Notes under the pieces: generated by a model | The model's database searches: none | Seen by the model: the letters and a program-made list of their open reading frames with translations, nothing else | What the model was told of the DNA's origin: nothing | NCBI RefSeq assembly: GCF_023674465.1 | Contig: NZ_CP098400.1 | Coordinates: 1,640,801-1,704,800, forward strand | Direction: 5' to 3' | DNA: 64,000 bases | DNA from: Xiashengella succiniciproducens | Lineage (GTDB): Bacteria > Bacteroidota > Bacteroidia > Bacteroidales > Marinilabiliaceae | Part shown: piece after piece, positions 8,686 to 17,763 of the stretch | Layout of the letters: the number at the start of each line of letters is the position of its first letter | How positions within the stretch are numbered: position 1 is the first letter of the stretch | Made by a program: the position numbers and the translations under genes

Positions 8686-9642
8686 TCATACCACTACCGG
8701 AGCACTTGTAACCTTTGCTGGTGTTAGCACTCTTTCGCCATCCCATCTGTATGCCAGGAGTTTTCCCTTGTTGGCTACGCATCCGTCGATGCAGCAAAGA
8801 TTTTCCTTTAACACCCCTGCATCCTGTCCGGCGCAATAATGTCCGAAGATAAAAGCCGGTTTACTTTCATTATAAACTTCAAATGGTTGCAATACCTGTT
8901 GAGGAACTGTATAATCTGGCAGCAGGAAGCGGTTCCCGAAACTTAATTCCCTAAAGGTCTTTCCATCCGGCTCTTCCCACCATTTGATACGGAAGTTTTT
9001 ACGGTTTACATTCTTCGAATCCTTAATAATTAGATTATCAGGGAGATTGAGTTCGATACCCCTTGTAGTCTGCCTTACAGCATGGGCAAAGTTGCTCTTA
9101 CCTGAGAATATCTCCTTAATCATCCGTTTTTTGAGTTTCCCTCCGGCAAGAGTATCGGATATAAGGCTAATATGAGCATCGCTCCAGTAAGCATGCGCAA
9201 TTCTTAGACCATCAAATTCAAGATAAAAGGGGAGTGTTCTGAGCCATTTTACGTAGCTCTTGAGCAGCGGTTTTTCGCCGGTAAACTGTGCTTTAATGGC
9301 ATCAAGTTGCTTCTTGTTGGATTCCGGTGGTTTGTATAAAGCTCTGCCATCCTTGCCATTTGTGAAATAGCCAATCATGTTGAGTTCATGATTACCCAAT
9401 ACGGCATAGGCAAAGCCACTATCGGTCATCAGTCTTATAGTTTCAAGCACTCCCCGCGTATCCGGACCACGGCTTACGAAGTCACCAATAAACACAGCAC
9501 ATCTGAGGGGGTGTTGCCAAACACCCCCGACTTTATGATAGCCCATAGCTGACAACAGATCGATCAGCTCATCATAATAGCCGTGGATATCCCCGATTAT
9601 GTCCAGTCTTTCGTATACTCTTTCCCCGGTATTATCAATCAT
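8686..9642 (-). CDS. Calcineurin-like metallophosphoesterase (PrpE/ApaH-like)
   Basis: The 318-residue protein has the phosphoesterase signature GDIHG (17-21), GDFVSRGPD (53-61) and GNHE (83-86), with a later FGHYC histidine motif, so it should bind two metals and cleave a phosphoester. The N-terminal half resembles bis(5'-nucleosyl) tetraphosphatase PrpE and serine/threonine phosphatases. Residues 100-260 form a longer insert than in ApaH. No signal peptide is seen, so it is probably cytoplasmic. The substrate cannot be assigned; dinucleoside polyphosphates or phosphoproteins are the family possibilities. The next upstream gene on the same strand encodes a small membrane protein. Confidence 0.75.
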   Translation of the reverse strand: MIDNTGERVYERLDIIGDIHGYYDELIDLLSAMGYHKVGGVWQHPLRCAVFIGDFVSRGPDTRGVLETIRLMTDSGFAYAVLGNHELNMIGYFTNGKDGRALYKPPESNKKQLDAIKAQFTGEKPLLKSYVKWLRTLPFYLEFDGLRIAHAYWSDAHISLISDTLAGGKLKKRMIKEIFSGKSNFAHAVRQTTRGIELNLPDNLIIKDSKNVNRKNFRIKWWEEPDGKTFRELSFGNRFLLPDYTVPQQVLQPFEVYNESKPAFIFGHYCAGQDAGVLKENLCCIDGCVANKGKLLAYRWDGERVLTPAKVTSAPVVV

Positions 9643-9698
9643 CCCATCACTTATTGTCTAATTTCTGATCAAAGAGTGCAGCAGTTTTTCAGCCTGTC

Positions 9699-9872
9699 TT
9701 AGGCACCCAGGTATTTGAATAACTCATATGCTAAAAAGGCCGGCCATACCAGGGCTTTGAGAAAGCCTATTACTCCAGCCCAGAACCCAACGGCCTGTGA
9801 AATAAAGTACACTGCGGATCCTACTAAACCCAGGAAATAAATAGCACCTGATGCGCCCGATTCTTTGCTCAT
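9699..9872 (-). CDS. Small conserved two-helix membrane protein (57 aa)
   Basis: An ATG at 9872 opens a 57-residue frame ending TAA at 9699. The product, starting MSKESGASGAIYFLG, is strongly hydrophobic with two probable membrane segments (about 9-30 and 31-50), a GFWAGV turn and a WPAFLAYELF end. Its composition and compact layout look like a real small membrane protein rather than chance, and similar short proteins are common in many bacteria. No function is known to me. It lies 57 bases upstream of the phosphoesterase gene on the same strand and may be cotranscribed with it. Confidence 0.7.
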   Translation of the reverse strand: MSKESGASGAIYFLGLVGSAVYFISQAVGFWAGVIGFLKALVWPAFLAYELFKYLGA

Positions 9873-10061
9873 AATAGAGGGATTTATGGTTTAACTTAGC
9901 ATCCTGACACTAATTAAAATCATCTGAAGCACAGGACGCAATTGTAAATATAAGAGGCAGGCCTTGTTTGTCCAAAGAAAATCATAAAAACATACCGTTA
10001 TCCAATGCTTAAATTCGCTAGTATCATATGTCTGCTTTACTGCAAGTAATATTTGCGGAGA

Positions 10062-10094
10062 TTGGCAGGTCAGAGATTATTTTTGCTATTTTTG
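10062..10094 (+). promoter_or_regulatory. Bacteroidota-type promoter for ffh
   Basis: Two overlapping -7 candidates, TATTTTTG at 10078-10085 and 10087-10094, follow TTTG at 10052-10055 and TTG at 10062-10064. The best pairing is TTG with the second TATTTTTG at 22 bases. The ATG lies 22 bases downstream. Confidence 0.5.
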
Positions 10095-10115
10095 CGGAAA
10101 TTAAAAGGAGTAAAG

Positions 10116-11453
10116 ATGTTTGAGAATCTATCGGAAAAACTTGAAAGATCGTTTAAACTGCTAAAAGGGCAGGGCAAGATAACCGAGATCAATGTAGCGG
10201 AGACCCTGAAAGAGGTACGCAGGGCATTGCTGGATGCTGACGTTAACTTTAAGATAGCCAAGACCTTTACCGAAGCAGTTAAGGAAAAGGCACTGGGTCA
10301 GGATGTACTTACAGCCGTAAAGCCTCAGCAAATGATGGTCAAGATCGTTCACGATGAGTTGACCGACCTGATGGGAGGTGTTAGTACTGATATTAATATT
10401 AAAGCCAATCCTTCAATTATCCTTATAGCCGGTTTGCAAGGTTCCGGTAAAACCACTTTTTCAGGTAAACTTGCAAATCTCCTGAAGACAAAAAGAGGCA
10501 AGAAGCCAATGCTTGTTGCCGGTGACGTCTATCGTCCAGCTGCTATCAACCAATTGCAGGTACTTGGTGAACAGATTGGAGTGCCCGTCTTTACCCAGGA
10601 AGGCAGCAAGAATCCGGTTCAGATTGCAAAAGATGCAATCAGGGATGCCAAACAAAAGGGATGTGACGTTGTAATTATCGATACCGCCGGTCGTCTGGCA
10701 GTTGACGAAGAGATGATGAATGAAATCAGTGCCGTCAAGAAGGCTGTTGATCCTCATGAAATCCTCTTTGTGGTTGACTCTATGACCGGTCAGGATGCTG
10801 TAAATACTGCCAAGGAATTCAACGACAGGTTGGACTTTGATGGAGTTGTGCTTACAAAGCTTGATGGTGATACCCGTGGTGGTGCAGCTCTTTCTATCAG
10901 AAGTGTAGTAAACAAGCCTATCAAGTTTGTAGGTACTGGTGAAAAGATGGATGCACTCGATGTATTCCACCCCAGTCGTATGGCCGACCGTATCCTTGGA
11001 ATGGGTGACATCGTCTCACTGGTTGAAAGGGCACAGGAGCAGTTTGATGCCGAAGAAGCCCGCAAGCTACAAAAGAAGCTTCAGAAGAATCAGTTTGACT
11101 TCAACGACTTCCTTTCCCAGATCCAGCAGATCAAGAAGATGGGTAGCCTTAAGGATCTTGCATCTATGATCCCGGGAATGGGCAAGGCCATCAAGGATAT
11201 GGATTTTGATGATGATGCCTTCAAAGGCATTGAAGCTATTATATTCTCAATGACCCCTGATGAAAGAGCCAATCCCGCTATTATCAATGGAAGTCGCCGC
11301 AAGAGGATTGCTGCTGGTAGCGGAACCTCTATACAGGAAGTAAACAGGCTGTTGAAGCAGTTTGAAGATACACGAAAGATCATGAAGATGGCAGGTCAGG
11401 GAAAGAATCTCACAAGAGCACTTGCTGGAATGCAACCAGGCCGCAGACCATAA
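10116..11453 (+). CDS. ffh: Signal recognition particle GTPase Ffh (SRP54)
   Basis: Ffh binds signal sequences emerging from the ribosome with 4.5S RNA and docks with FtsY (encoded at 51.6 kb) for cotranslational membrane insertion. The 445-residue product has the N domain, then the G domain with GLQGSGKT (about 106-113), DTAGR (from 189) and TKLDGD, then a methionine-rich M domain (about 300-430) with GSGTS before the RNA-binding helices. The ATG at 10116 is preferred because AAAAGGAG sits just upstream and family homology begins MFENLSEKL; a longer frame reaches further upstream but covers the promoter. folD follows within 28 bases. Confidence 0.95.
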   Translation: MFENLSEKLERSFKLLKGQGKITEINVAETLKEVRRALLDADVNFKIAKTFTEAVKEKALGQDVLTAVKPQQMMVKIVHDELTDLMGGVSTDINIKANPSIILIAGLQGSGKTTFSGKLANLLKTKRGKKPMLVAGDVYRPAAINQLQVLGEQIGVPVFTQEGSKNPVQIAKDAIRDAKQKGCDVVIIDTAGRLAVDEEMMNEISAVKKAVDPHEILFVVDSMTGQDAVNTAKEFNDRLDFDGVVLTKLDGDTRGGAALSIRSVVNKPIKFVGTGEKMDALDVFHPSRMADRILGMGDIVSLVERAQEQFDAEEARKLQKKLQKNQFDFNDFLSQIQQIKKMGSLKDLASMIPGMGKAIKDMDFDDDAFKGIEAIIFSMTPDERANPAIINGSRRKRIAAGSGTSIQEVNRLLKQFEDTRKIMKMAGQGKNLTRALAGMQPGRRP

Positions 11454-11480
11454 TCTTATAACTATTAAACTAAGGGAACG

Positions 11481-12356
11481 ATGCAACTATTGGACGGAAA
11501 ACTGACTTCGGCTCAAATAAAGGATGAGATAGCTGCTGAAGTAAAGGAAATGCTATCCAGAGGTAAGAGAAGGCCACATCTGGCAGCTGTTCTTGTTGGC
11601 AATGACGGTGGAAGTGAAACTTATGTGTCGGCCAAGATAAAGGCCTGTGAGAGTGTGGGGTTTGCATCAACCCTGGTCAGGTTTGATTCAAATGTTACTG
11701 AAGAGGAGCTCCTGGAAGCTGTTGATAAGCTAAACAAGGATCCGGAGATAGACGGTTTTATCGTTCAGTTGCCACTTCCTGTCCATATCTCAGAAGAAAA
11801 GGTTACCGAGGCAATAAATCCTGCAAAGGATGTTGACGGTTTCCATCCGCAGAACCTTGGCAGAATGATCACAGGTGCAGACACCTTTGTTTCAGCCACT
11901 CCGCAGGGTATTATGGAGCTCTTGAAGCGATATAACGTGGAAACACGTGGTAAGCATGTGGTTGTTATTGGCCGTAGCAATATTGTTGGTCGTCCTTTAA
12001 GTATACTGTTGTCGCTAAAAGGAAATCCTGGTGACGCCACTGTCACTGTTTGCCACAGTCGTACAAGAAATCTTCAGGAGCTGTGTCTGCAGGCCGATAT
12101 TATCGTTGCAGCACTGGGTGTGCCTGAATTTCTTAAAGCAGATATGGTGAAGGAAGGTGCAGTAGTGATAGACGTGGGAACAACAAGAGTACATGCCCCT
12201 GAGACTAAGAACGGATGGAAACTAAAAGGTGATGTGGACTTTGAGCATGTTGCACCGAAGTGCAGCTATATCACTCCAGTTCCCGGAGGAGTTGGTCCTA
12301 TGACAATAGCATCACTGCTATTAAATACATTGAAAGCAGCAAGAAAAAGGGATTAA
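11481..12356 (+). CDS. folD: Bifunctional methylenetetrahydrofolate dehydrogenase/cyclohydrolase FolD
   Basis: FolD interconverts 5,10-methylene-, methenyl- and 10-formyl-tetrahydrofolate with NADP in one-carbon metabolism. The 291-residue protein has the catalytic Y-x3-K ([10 protein letters not shown]), the VQLPLP motif, DVDGFHP, the dinucleotide-binding [12 protein letters not shown] and the C-terminal [10 protein letters not shown] signature. Length is typical. It follows ffh with a 27-base gap and is probably cotranscribed. Its stop codon lies within a hairpin that acts as the terminator of the convergent gene. Confidence 0.95.
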   Translation: MQLLDGKLTSAQIKDEIAAEVKEMLSRGKRRPHLAAVLVGNDGGSETYVSAKIKACESVGFASTLVRFDSNVTEEELLEAVDKLNKDPEIDGFIVQLPLPVHISEEKVTEAINPAKDVDGFHPQNLGRMITGADTFVSATPQGIMELLKRYNVETRGKHVVVIGRSNIVGRPLSILLSLKGNPGDATVTVCHSRTRNLQELCLQADIIVAALGVPEFLKADMVKEGAVVIDVGTTRVHAPETKNGWKLKGDVDFEHVAPKCSYITPVPGGVGPMTIASLLLNTLKAARKRD

Positions 12357-12379
12357 GCCTATAGGCTTAATCCCAAAAA
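12344..12379 (-). terminator. Terminator overlapping the ends of folD and the GIN-domain gene
   Basis: An 11-bp perfect stem (12349-12359 with 12364-12374) with a TATA loop is followed on the minus strand by a T-rich run (12348-12344). The stop codons of both convergent genes lie inside the structure. A second T run flanks the other side of the hairpin on the minus strand, so the U tract favours termination of the minus-strand gene. Confidence 0.75.
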
Positions 12380-13065
12380 TCTTCTACTGCATCTATTTTT
12401 GCACCCAGACTTAGGCTACTTTCAACAACCGGCGGGTTACCCTTGTATTTAAGCTCCGAACCGGTACCAAGTCTTGCCTTCAGTTTTTCTGTTACCCAAA
12501 TCTCAATATCAGCTCCTGTATTTGCTCTGATATCAGCTTCTTTAACGTGGAACTCACCAGCCTTTACATCAGCGCCGGCCGTAGCATTCAGGCGAAAGAT
12601 ATTGGCTTCACCAGCCAGTTCTATTTCTGTAGTAGCCGCACTTATTTCTAGTTCACCGATAGTCAACTCAAGGAGTTCTATCTCAGTATTTGAGCCAGCC
12701 TCTATCCTCAATTTTTCGAGTTCGATATCCCACTGGCTGTAAAGCCCGCCTCCGCTTAGGATATTGATATTTTTGAGGTTCTGAAAATGAAGGTACACGT
12801 TTACAGCTACCTCATCGCCATAGGTGCGACCTTTCATGCGGATACTGAGCTCCTTACTGTTTTGCTCGATTACTACCTCGCTTGTCGGAGCATTCTCTAT
12901 ATGTATCTCGGCCATTGGACTTTCACCTTCTACAAGGGTGACATTAATCCCGCGCGAGATACGCAAATTCTCAAAAGGAGCGAGTTCCCTTGTTTCAATA
13001 CTCTGTGCCCTTAATCCGGAAAAACTGGTAATTGCTAAAGCCACTACTAATGTAATATACTTCAT
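12367..13065 (-). CDS. Exported GIN-domain (DUF2807) protein
   Basis: The 232-residue precursor begins with a clear signal peptide (MKYITLVVALAITSFSGLRAQ, cleavage after about residue 20). The mature part is built of repeating beta strands with many Ile, Glu and Ala residues, typical of the DUF2807 GIN domain annotated as putative auto-transporter adhesin head. Such proteins are common in Bacteroidota and are thought to sit in the periplasm or outer membrane; a role in adhesion is only a family prediction. It is transcribed alone, convergent with folD. Confidence 0.8.
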   Translation of the reverse strand: MKYITLVVALAITSFSGLRAQSIETRELAPFENLRISRGINVTLVEGESPMAEIHIENAPTSEVVIEQNSKELSIRMKGRTYGDEVAVNVYLHFQNLKNINILSGGGLYSQWDIELEKLRIEAGSNTEIELLELTIGELEISAATTEIELAGEANIFRLNATAGADVKAGEFHVKEADIRANTGADIEIWVTEKLKARLGTGSELKYKGNPPVVESSLSLGAKIDAVEDFWD

Positions 13066-13190
13066 AGTCGTTTATTTGTTATCTAATTGTCAATAATCAA
13101 GCCACAAATATTTCATATTGCTAACCTCATGGGTCAGGGAGGTAACGCTTATTGCTGACACTGGTCATATCCCGTCAGCTACTCATGTTT

Positions 13191-16088
13191 TTAACTAAGC
13201 AATTCCATAATCTCTTCCTTACTAAGATCTGAAAGTGGGTTGTTGCTGTTGACGAACATATCCGCAAGTTCAGTCTTCCTTTGCTGCAGTTTGGCTATCT
13301 TTTCCTCAATTGTGTCGCTTGAAATAAAGCGGTAAACAAAGACATTCCTTGTCTGACCGATCCTATGTGCGCGGTTGATAGCCTGTGCCTCTGCCGCCGG
13401 ATTCCACCAGGGGTTAAGCATAAAGACATAGTCAGCCTTTACAAGATTAAGTCCCACACCCCCTGCCTTAAGAGAGATAAGGAAGATTGGAGCCTTTTCA
13501 TTGAACTCTTCAATAACCTTTTGTCTTTCCTGAGTGGCACCTGTGAGCATTGAATACGTTAGTTTTCTGTCTTTTAAGGCTCTTTCAAGTATCTCAAGGT
13601 CCTTGACAAAGGAAGAGAAAACAAGGACGTTGTGCCCCTCGGAAACAATGCTCTCGAGGTTATCAACAATCTGTTCAAACTTACCGGAAGAGCCTACGTA
13701 GGTTTCGTCAACCATTAGGGGGTGGTTGGCTATCTGCCTCAGGCGGGTGAGCGCCTGAAGTGCCAATAGTTTGGTCTGATCAGCATCCTTCGCCTCAAAG
13801 ATCTTAGAGATAGTATTACGAATCCCGGATTTTTCCTTCTCATAATAGGACTTTTGATCAGCCGTCATATCACAATAAAGAGTCTGTTCCATAAGCGGAG
13901 GCAGGTCTCTTGCAACTTCCTCTTTTCTTCGCCTGAGCAAAAATGGCTGTATCAGTTTCTTGAGTTTAAGCTCCTTTTCCTCATCACTTTGTCTGGTAAT
14001 AGGCTGCACAAAGCTGCGCTTAAAGAAGGCAAGCGAACCAAGCAGACCTTTGTTAACTAGGTTCATCTGTGCCCAAAGGTCTGTCAGCGAGTTTTCTATC
14101 GGAGTACCCGTCAGACTAAGTCTGTAGCGCGACTCTACCTGCTTGACAGCATCATAGATCTTGGAGCTGGGATTCTTAACATACTGGCTTTCATCGAGGA
14201 TAAAGTAATGGAAACTACAATGTTTAAGCAGTTCGATATCATTTCTCAGTATGCCATAGGATGTCAGAACCACATGATAGTGATTGAAAATCCGGCCTAT
14301 ACTCTTGGATCTTAGCCTATTGCCCCCTGTGAAGTTGTATATTTTAAGTGCAGGGGCAAACTTCTTAAATTCAGCCTGCCAGTTGTGTACCAGTGAGGTA
14401 GGCATCACGATCAGAGATGGGGGTAGGGAACCCTCGTTCCGCTTTACACTGCCGCTGTCGTCCTGATAGATTCTGAGCAGCATTGTAATGGTTTGCAAAG
14501 TCTTGCCAAGACCCATATCATCTGCAAGAATACCACCATATCCGTTCTCCCTGAGGAAATTAAGCCATGCATAGCCTTCCAGCTGATAAGGTCTTAGTGT
14601 TGCGTTCAGACCAACAGGTAGAGAAGTTTCCGGAAATACCGGAACAACATTCTCTCCGCTTTTGTGCCCATTGACATTAACGCTGCTAACCCTTTCCATA
14701 ATACTGAAATGGGCGCGTGGCAGTTTGATACTATCCTTCTCTACCTTAGCATAGTCAAAGAGTTCGCTAAAGCGGGTAAACCATTCAGGAGGCAAAAGGA
14801 AGAGGCGTCCGTCAGGCAATATATATGCGGGGTCGCCTTCTATCAGGTTCTTCCTGAATTTAAGAAAGGGAATGATAAAATCGCCAATACGCACACTTAC
14901 ATGAATATCAAACCAGTCATTATCCTCCTGGCTTTTGATATCAAGTCCGGGCAGATCTAGTGCAATCTGCCTGTCTTCAAACTCAGTATTTATTGAAAAA
15001 CCTTCCTTCTCAAGCTTTTCGCGATTGGTCCTAAGCCATTCGGCAAGTCTGGCCAGTGCCCTTGCGTCACCAGTTTCCTCATCCTCTAAAACAGGCTTAA
15101 AGAGCGCATCTCCACATCTTCTTAGCCCCAGATTATGCAGTTTTTCAACAGCTGCCTGTTCGAATCCAAAATCACGTCTAATCCTGAAAAAGCGGTATTT
15201 TCCATCCTTGTAAATGCAATCTACAAAAACAGAGGCCTTATTATCGGCCAGAAAGACCCGGTTGAAATATCTAAAGTTGAGGCCTACTACCGGCTCCAGA
15301 TTTAAATCCTTTAGCAGGGAAAGGTGAGGAGATGGCTGATCATTACTTTCCTCTATCGTAAATCCTTCAGCAATAACTTCGTATGTCCTTATACAGTTTG
15401 CCACAAAGCCCTTCATATAGTCATCCAGCCTTGAGGAGGGTACCTGTATAGTGTACTTGTCAAGGAAGGGCTTTAGCTTATTATGGTCAATATCGTCAAA
15501 GTAATAAATACGGTTGCCAATCCTGATTACAGCATTTCTTTTGCAAATAAACCCGATCTCTCTGTCTTTCAGGGAAAACTCCTTGGCTTGTTGTCCGGGT
15601 ATTTCCTGAAGTATCCTCAGAGAGTAGCTTAAACCCTCTGGTTTAAGCATAAAATAAAACAGGGCTTTTGCAGGAAGAGGCGGAATGTTTAATATATCAG
15701 TATTGTACAGGTTTCCAAAGGCAGCATCTTTGTAGTATGCATTTACATCTGAGCTGGCCAGAACCTTAATAGCCTGAAACAGAACGCTATCAATAAAGGG
15801 TAGTATATGACTATGTAATAGCTTATGACCTGGCAACCCATCGATAAACAACCTAAGACTATCCTCACGGCCAAACTTCCTATAGAGTTGCTGATCGCTG
15901 ATCTGTGACAGTATATTGATCAGTTCTTTTTCATCGTTGGTAAACCGCCTTTCATCTTTCCTGATATGTTCAGGAGTGGCATGTTCAAGTAGTTCGATAG
16001 GCTTATTATCCCCAATTACAGCAAGATAGGGGATAGCCGTTAGACCAATATTCCTCTTTTGGGCAAAAACTACGATCAACTGCTCCAT
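13191..16088 (-). CDS. SNF2/RapA-type DEAD/DEAH helicase
   Basis: This 965-residue protein has a long N-terminal region (about 1-480) of unclear fold, as in bacterial SNF2 proteins. Two RecA-like lobes follow, with DDMGLGKT near 520-527 (Walker A), DESQYVKN near 630 (DEAH-type box), LTGTPIENS, and a C-terminal helicase domain with INRAHRIGQT near 905 (motif VI). SNF2 ATPases translocate on double-stranded DNA to move proteins such as RNA polymerase or nucleoid factors. No SWIM zinc motif is evident at the N terminus. It is transcribed alone from a good promoter and lies outside the defence island. Confidence 0.88.
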   Translation of the reverse strand: MEQLIVVFAQKRNIGLTAIPYLAVIGDNKPIELLEHATPEHIRKDERRFTNDEKELINILSQISDQQLYRKFGREDSLRLFIDGLPGHKLLHSHILPFIDSVLFQAIKVLASSDVNAYYKDAAFGNLYNTDILNIPPLPAKALFYFMLKPEGLSYSLRILQEIPGQQAKEFSLKDREIGFICKRNAVIRIGNRIYYFDDIDHNKLKPFLDKYTIQVPSSRLDDYMKGFVANCIRTYEVIAEGFTIEESNDQPSPHLSLLKDLNLEPVVGLNFRYFNRVFLADNKASVFVDCIYKDGKYRFFRIRRDFGFEQAAVEKLHNLGLRRCGDALFKPVLEDEETGDARALARLAEWLRTNREKLEKEGFSINTEFEDRQIALDLPGLDIKSQEDNDWFDIHVSVRIGDFIIPFLKFRKNLIEGDPAYILPDGRLFLLPPEWFTRFSELFDYAKVEKDSIKLPRAHFSIMERVSSVNVNGHKSGENVVPVFPETSLPVGLNATLRPYQLEGYAWLNFLRENGYGGILADDMGLGKTLQTITMLLRIYQDDSGSVKRNEGSLPPSLIVMPTSLVHNWQAEFKKFAPALKIYNFTGGNRLRSKSIGRIFNHYHVVLTSYGILRNDIELLKHCSFHYFILDESQYVKNPSSKIYDAVKQVESRYRLSLTGTPIENSLTDLWAQMNLVNKGLLGSLAFFKRSFVQPITRQSDEEKELKLKKLIQPFLLRRRKEEVARDLPPLMEQTLYCDMTADQKSYYEKEKSGIRNTISKIFEAKDADQTKLLALQALTRLRQIANHPLMVDETYVGSSGKFEQIVDNLESIVSEGHNVLVFSSFVKDLEILERALKDRKLTYSMLTGATQERQKVIEEFNEKAPIFLISLKAGGVGLNLVKADYVFMLNPWWNPAAEAQAINRAHRIGQTRNVFVYRFISSDTIEEKIAKLQQRKTELADMFVNSNNPLSDLSKEEIMELLS

Positions 16089-16421
16089 TTATGTTGGTTT
16101 GAACTACATGAACCTACAAATATACAAAAACGATGGGCAGCAAACCTAACAATAGTCAGCCTTTCAGGTAAAAAAATGCCTGAATGTGGTTTGGTCAAAC
16201 TTCTAAAGCCATGATATAAAACATATCACAACGCTGAAGTGAATCTTTGCTTTGCCATTACCGGGAAGAAAAAGGCATCATGGATGCAAGGAGATAGAAT
16301 GCAGTATCCAATCGATGTGTGAAATGGTGAACAAATACAACTGCTGCTGGTTTTCATGATAAACAGATGGACGTTAAAAAACTACTATCTGTATAAACAA
16401 CATACTTCATTAAAATTTGAT
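16089..16421. other. Divergent intergenic region, 333 bases
   Basis: The region lies between the helicase (minus) and the quinone reductase (plus). It holds the helicase promoter at its left side. I see no further coding frame with good context, no strong hairpin and no convincing promoter for the rightward gene. Confidence 0.5.
16117..16144 (-). promoter_or_regulatory. Promoter of the SNF2 helicase gene
   Basis: TATATTTG (16124-16117, minus strand) is a perfect -7 element. TTTG at 16144-16141 lies 16 bases upstream, slightly closer than the usual 19-21. The ATG is 29 bases downstream. Confidence 0.45.
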
Positions 16422-17003
16422 ATGACACATTTGATAATTTCAGCACATCCCTCACCCAGGAGTTTTACTAATTATCTGGCATCAGAACTTGAGAGCCGAT
16501 ACAAAGCAGCTGGCATGAGTGTAGTATGGAGAAACCTGTATAAGGGAAGTTTCAAGGCAGTGCTTGATCCTGATGACCTGGAGGCACTAAAAACAAGCGA
16601 TATCCCATCTGATATAAAGGCGGAGCAGGAGCTAATACGAAATGCAGACCTGATTTCAATTGTCTATCCACTGTGGTGGGCCAGTTTCCCTGCAATACTC
16701 AAGGGCTATATAGACCGGGTATTGACAAAAGGCTTTGCATTTGATTATGGACCAGATGGTGCAAAAGGGCTCTTGCAGGGTAAGCACGTACTGATTCACA
16801 CTACCATGGGCAATAGTGTTGCTGAGTACAACCGTAAGGGTTTGCTTGAGGCTTTCAGAGCAATTCAGGGTAAGGAAGTATTCGAATACTGCGGAATGGA
16901 GGTAGTTGGACATCAGTTTTATGAAGAGATTACATCTGCCGACAAAGAAAAAAGGGAGGAGTACCTGCGTTGCGCTCTTAATATGTATCCTGAAATTAAC
17001 TAA
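16422..17003 (+). CDS. NAD(P)H:quinone oxidoreductase, flavodoxin-like fold
   Basis: The 193-residue product (ATG at 16422) has the flavodoxin-like NQO1/KefF/MdaB layout. LIISAHPSPRSFTN is the FMN/FAD phosphate loop, YPLWWASFPAILKGYIDRV (from about residue 85) is the classic quinone-reductase segment, and GKHVLIHTTMGN follows. Such enzymes reduce quinones with two electrons from NAD(P)H, limiting radical formation. A longer frame exists upstream, but homology begins at the chosen ATG. It is a single gene between divergent and unrelated neighbours, so regulation is unknown. A KefF-like role in potassium-efflux control is unlikely without a kefC partner. Confidence 0.82.
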   Translation: MTHLIISAHPSPRSFTNYLASELESRYKAAGMSVVWRNLYKGSFKAVLDPDDLEALKTSDIPSDIKAEQELIRNADLISIVYPLWWASFPAILKGYIDRVLTKGFAFDYGPDGAKGLLQGKHVLIHTTMGNSVAEYNRKGLLEAFRAIQGKEVFEYCGMEVVGHQFYEEITSADKEKREEYLRCALNMYPEIN

Positions 17004-17073
17004 CTTTTATTACGTAATATACAGTATTGTATTAAAGTATTACTTTAAATTAAGCCAAACTTTTAGACAATGG

Positions 17074-17099
17074 ATTTTGCCGGCTCGTGCCGGCAAAAT
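17074..17099. terminator. Hairpin between the quinone reductase and yigZ-family genes
   Basis: A perfect 11-bp stem (17074-17084 with 17089-17099) has a TCGT loop, with A/T-rich outer pairs and GCCGGC at the core. It is 70 bases after the upstream stop and is followed by TTGTTTTA, so it probably terminates the quinone reductase transcript. Confidence 0.65.
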
Positions 17100-17130
17100 T
17101 GTTTTAGGCCGTTTCATTTTCTTAATTTTG
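17099..17130 (+). promoter_or_regulatory. Promoter of the YigZ-family gene
   Basis: TAATTTTG (17123-17130) fits TAnnTTTG, with TTG at 17099-17101 21 bases upstream. The ATG is at 17149. Confidence 0.5.
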
Positions 17131-17148
17131 TGGAAACAAAGAGTTGAT

Positions 17149-17751
17149 ATGGCGGATGATGTATACAGGACTATAGATGGCCCGGCCGAAGGGCTTTACA
17201 AGGAAAAGGGCAGCAAGTTTCTTGCCTATGCCTGGCCTGTGGAGAACGAAGAAGAAGCAAAGGAGTATATAAATGAACTGCGTACTAAGTATTATGATGC
17301 CCGTCACCACTGTTTTGCCTGGCAATTGGGCTATGATGGAATGAACTACAGGGTCAATGATGACGGTGAGCCATCGGGTACAGCAGGGAAGCCAATACAT
17401 GGTCAGATTCGCAGTAACGAACTGACAAATATCCTAATAGTGGTTGTGCGTTATTTTGGGGGTACCAAACTGGGTGTAAGTGGACTAATAAATGCATATA
17501 AGGTTGCAGCAGCTGACGCACTTGCAAATGCAAGGATAATAGAGAAGACAATCAACAAAAACATTGAAATAGCCTTCCCATATGAGTCTATGAATGGGGT
17601 AATGCGTATTATAAAGGATGAAGAACCCGAGGTATTAAGTCAGGACTTCAACCTGTCTTGCAGGATGCTGCTGAGCATACGCAAAGGCAAATCTGAGCAA
17701 CTTAAGAATAAATTGCAAACGGTTGATGGTCTTATATTTGAAAATGATTAA
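17149..17751 (+). CDS. YigZ/IMPACT-family protein (UPF0029)
   Basis: The 200-residue product (ATG at 17149) carries the UPF0029/IMPACT N-terminal domain with KGSKFLAYAWPV, ARHHCFAWQLG, NDDGEPSGTAGKP and VVVRYFGGTKLG, all hallmark motifs, and the small C-terminal DUF1949 domain. Eukaryotic IMPACT regulates the Gcn2 kinase. In bacteria the family has no firm biochemical role, although ribosome or nucleic-acid binding has been suggested. A longer upstream frame runs through the terminator and promoter and is not credible. Convergent with the lipoprotein gene downstream. Confidence 0.88.
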   Translation: MADDVYRTIDGPAEGLYKEKGSKFLAYAWPVENEEEAKEYINELRTKYYDARHHCFAWQLGYDGMNYRVNDDGEPSGTAGKPIHGQIRSNELTNILIVVVRYFGGTKLGVSGLINAYKVAAADALANARIIEKTINKNIEIAFPYESMNGVMRIIKDEEPEVLSQDFNLSCRMLLSIRKGKSEQLKNKLQTVDGLIFEND

Positions 17752-17763
17752 CTAAAGCAAAGC

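Noticed and set aside
10053-10115. Extended N terminus of Ffh (21 extra codons)
   Set aside because: It overlaps the promoter, and family homology plus the ribosome binding site support the ATG at 10116.
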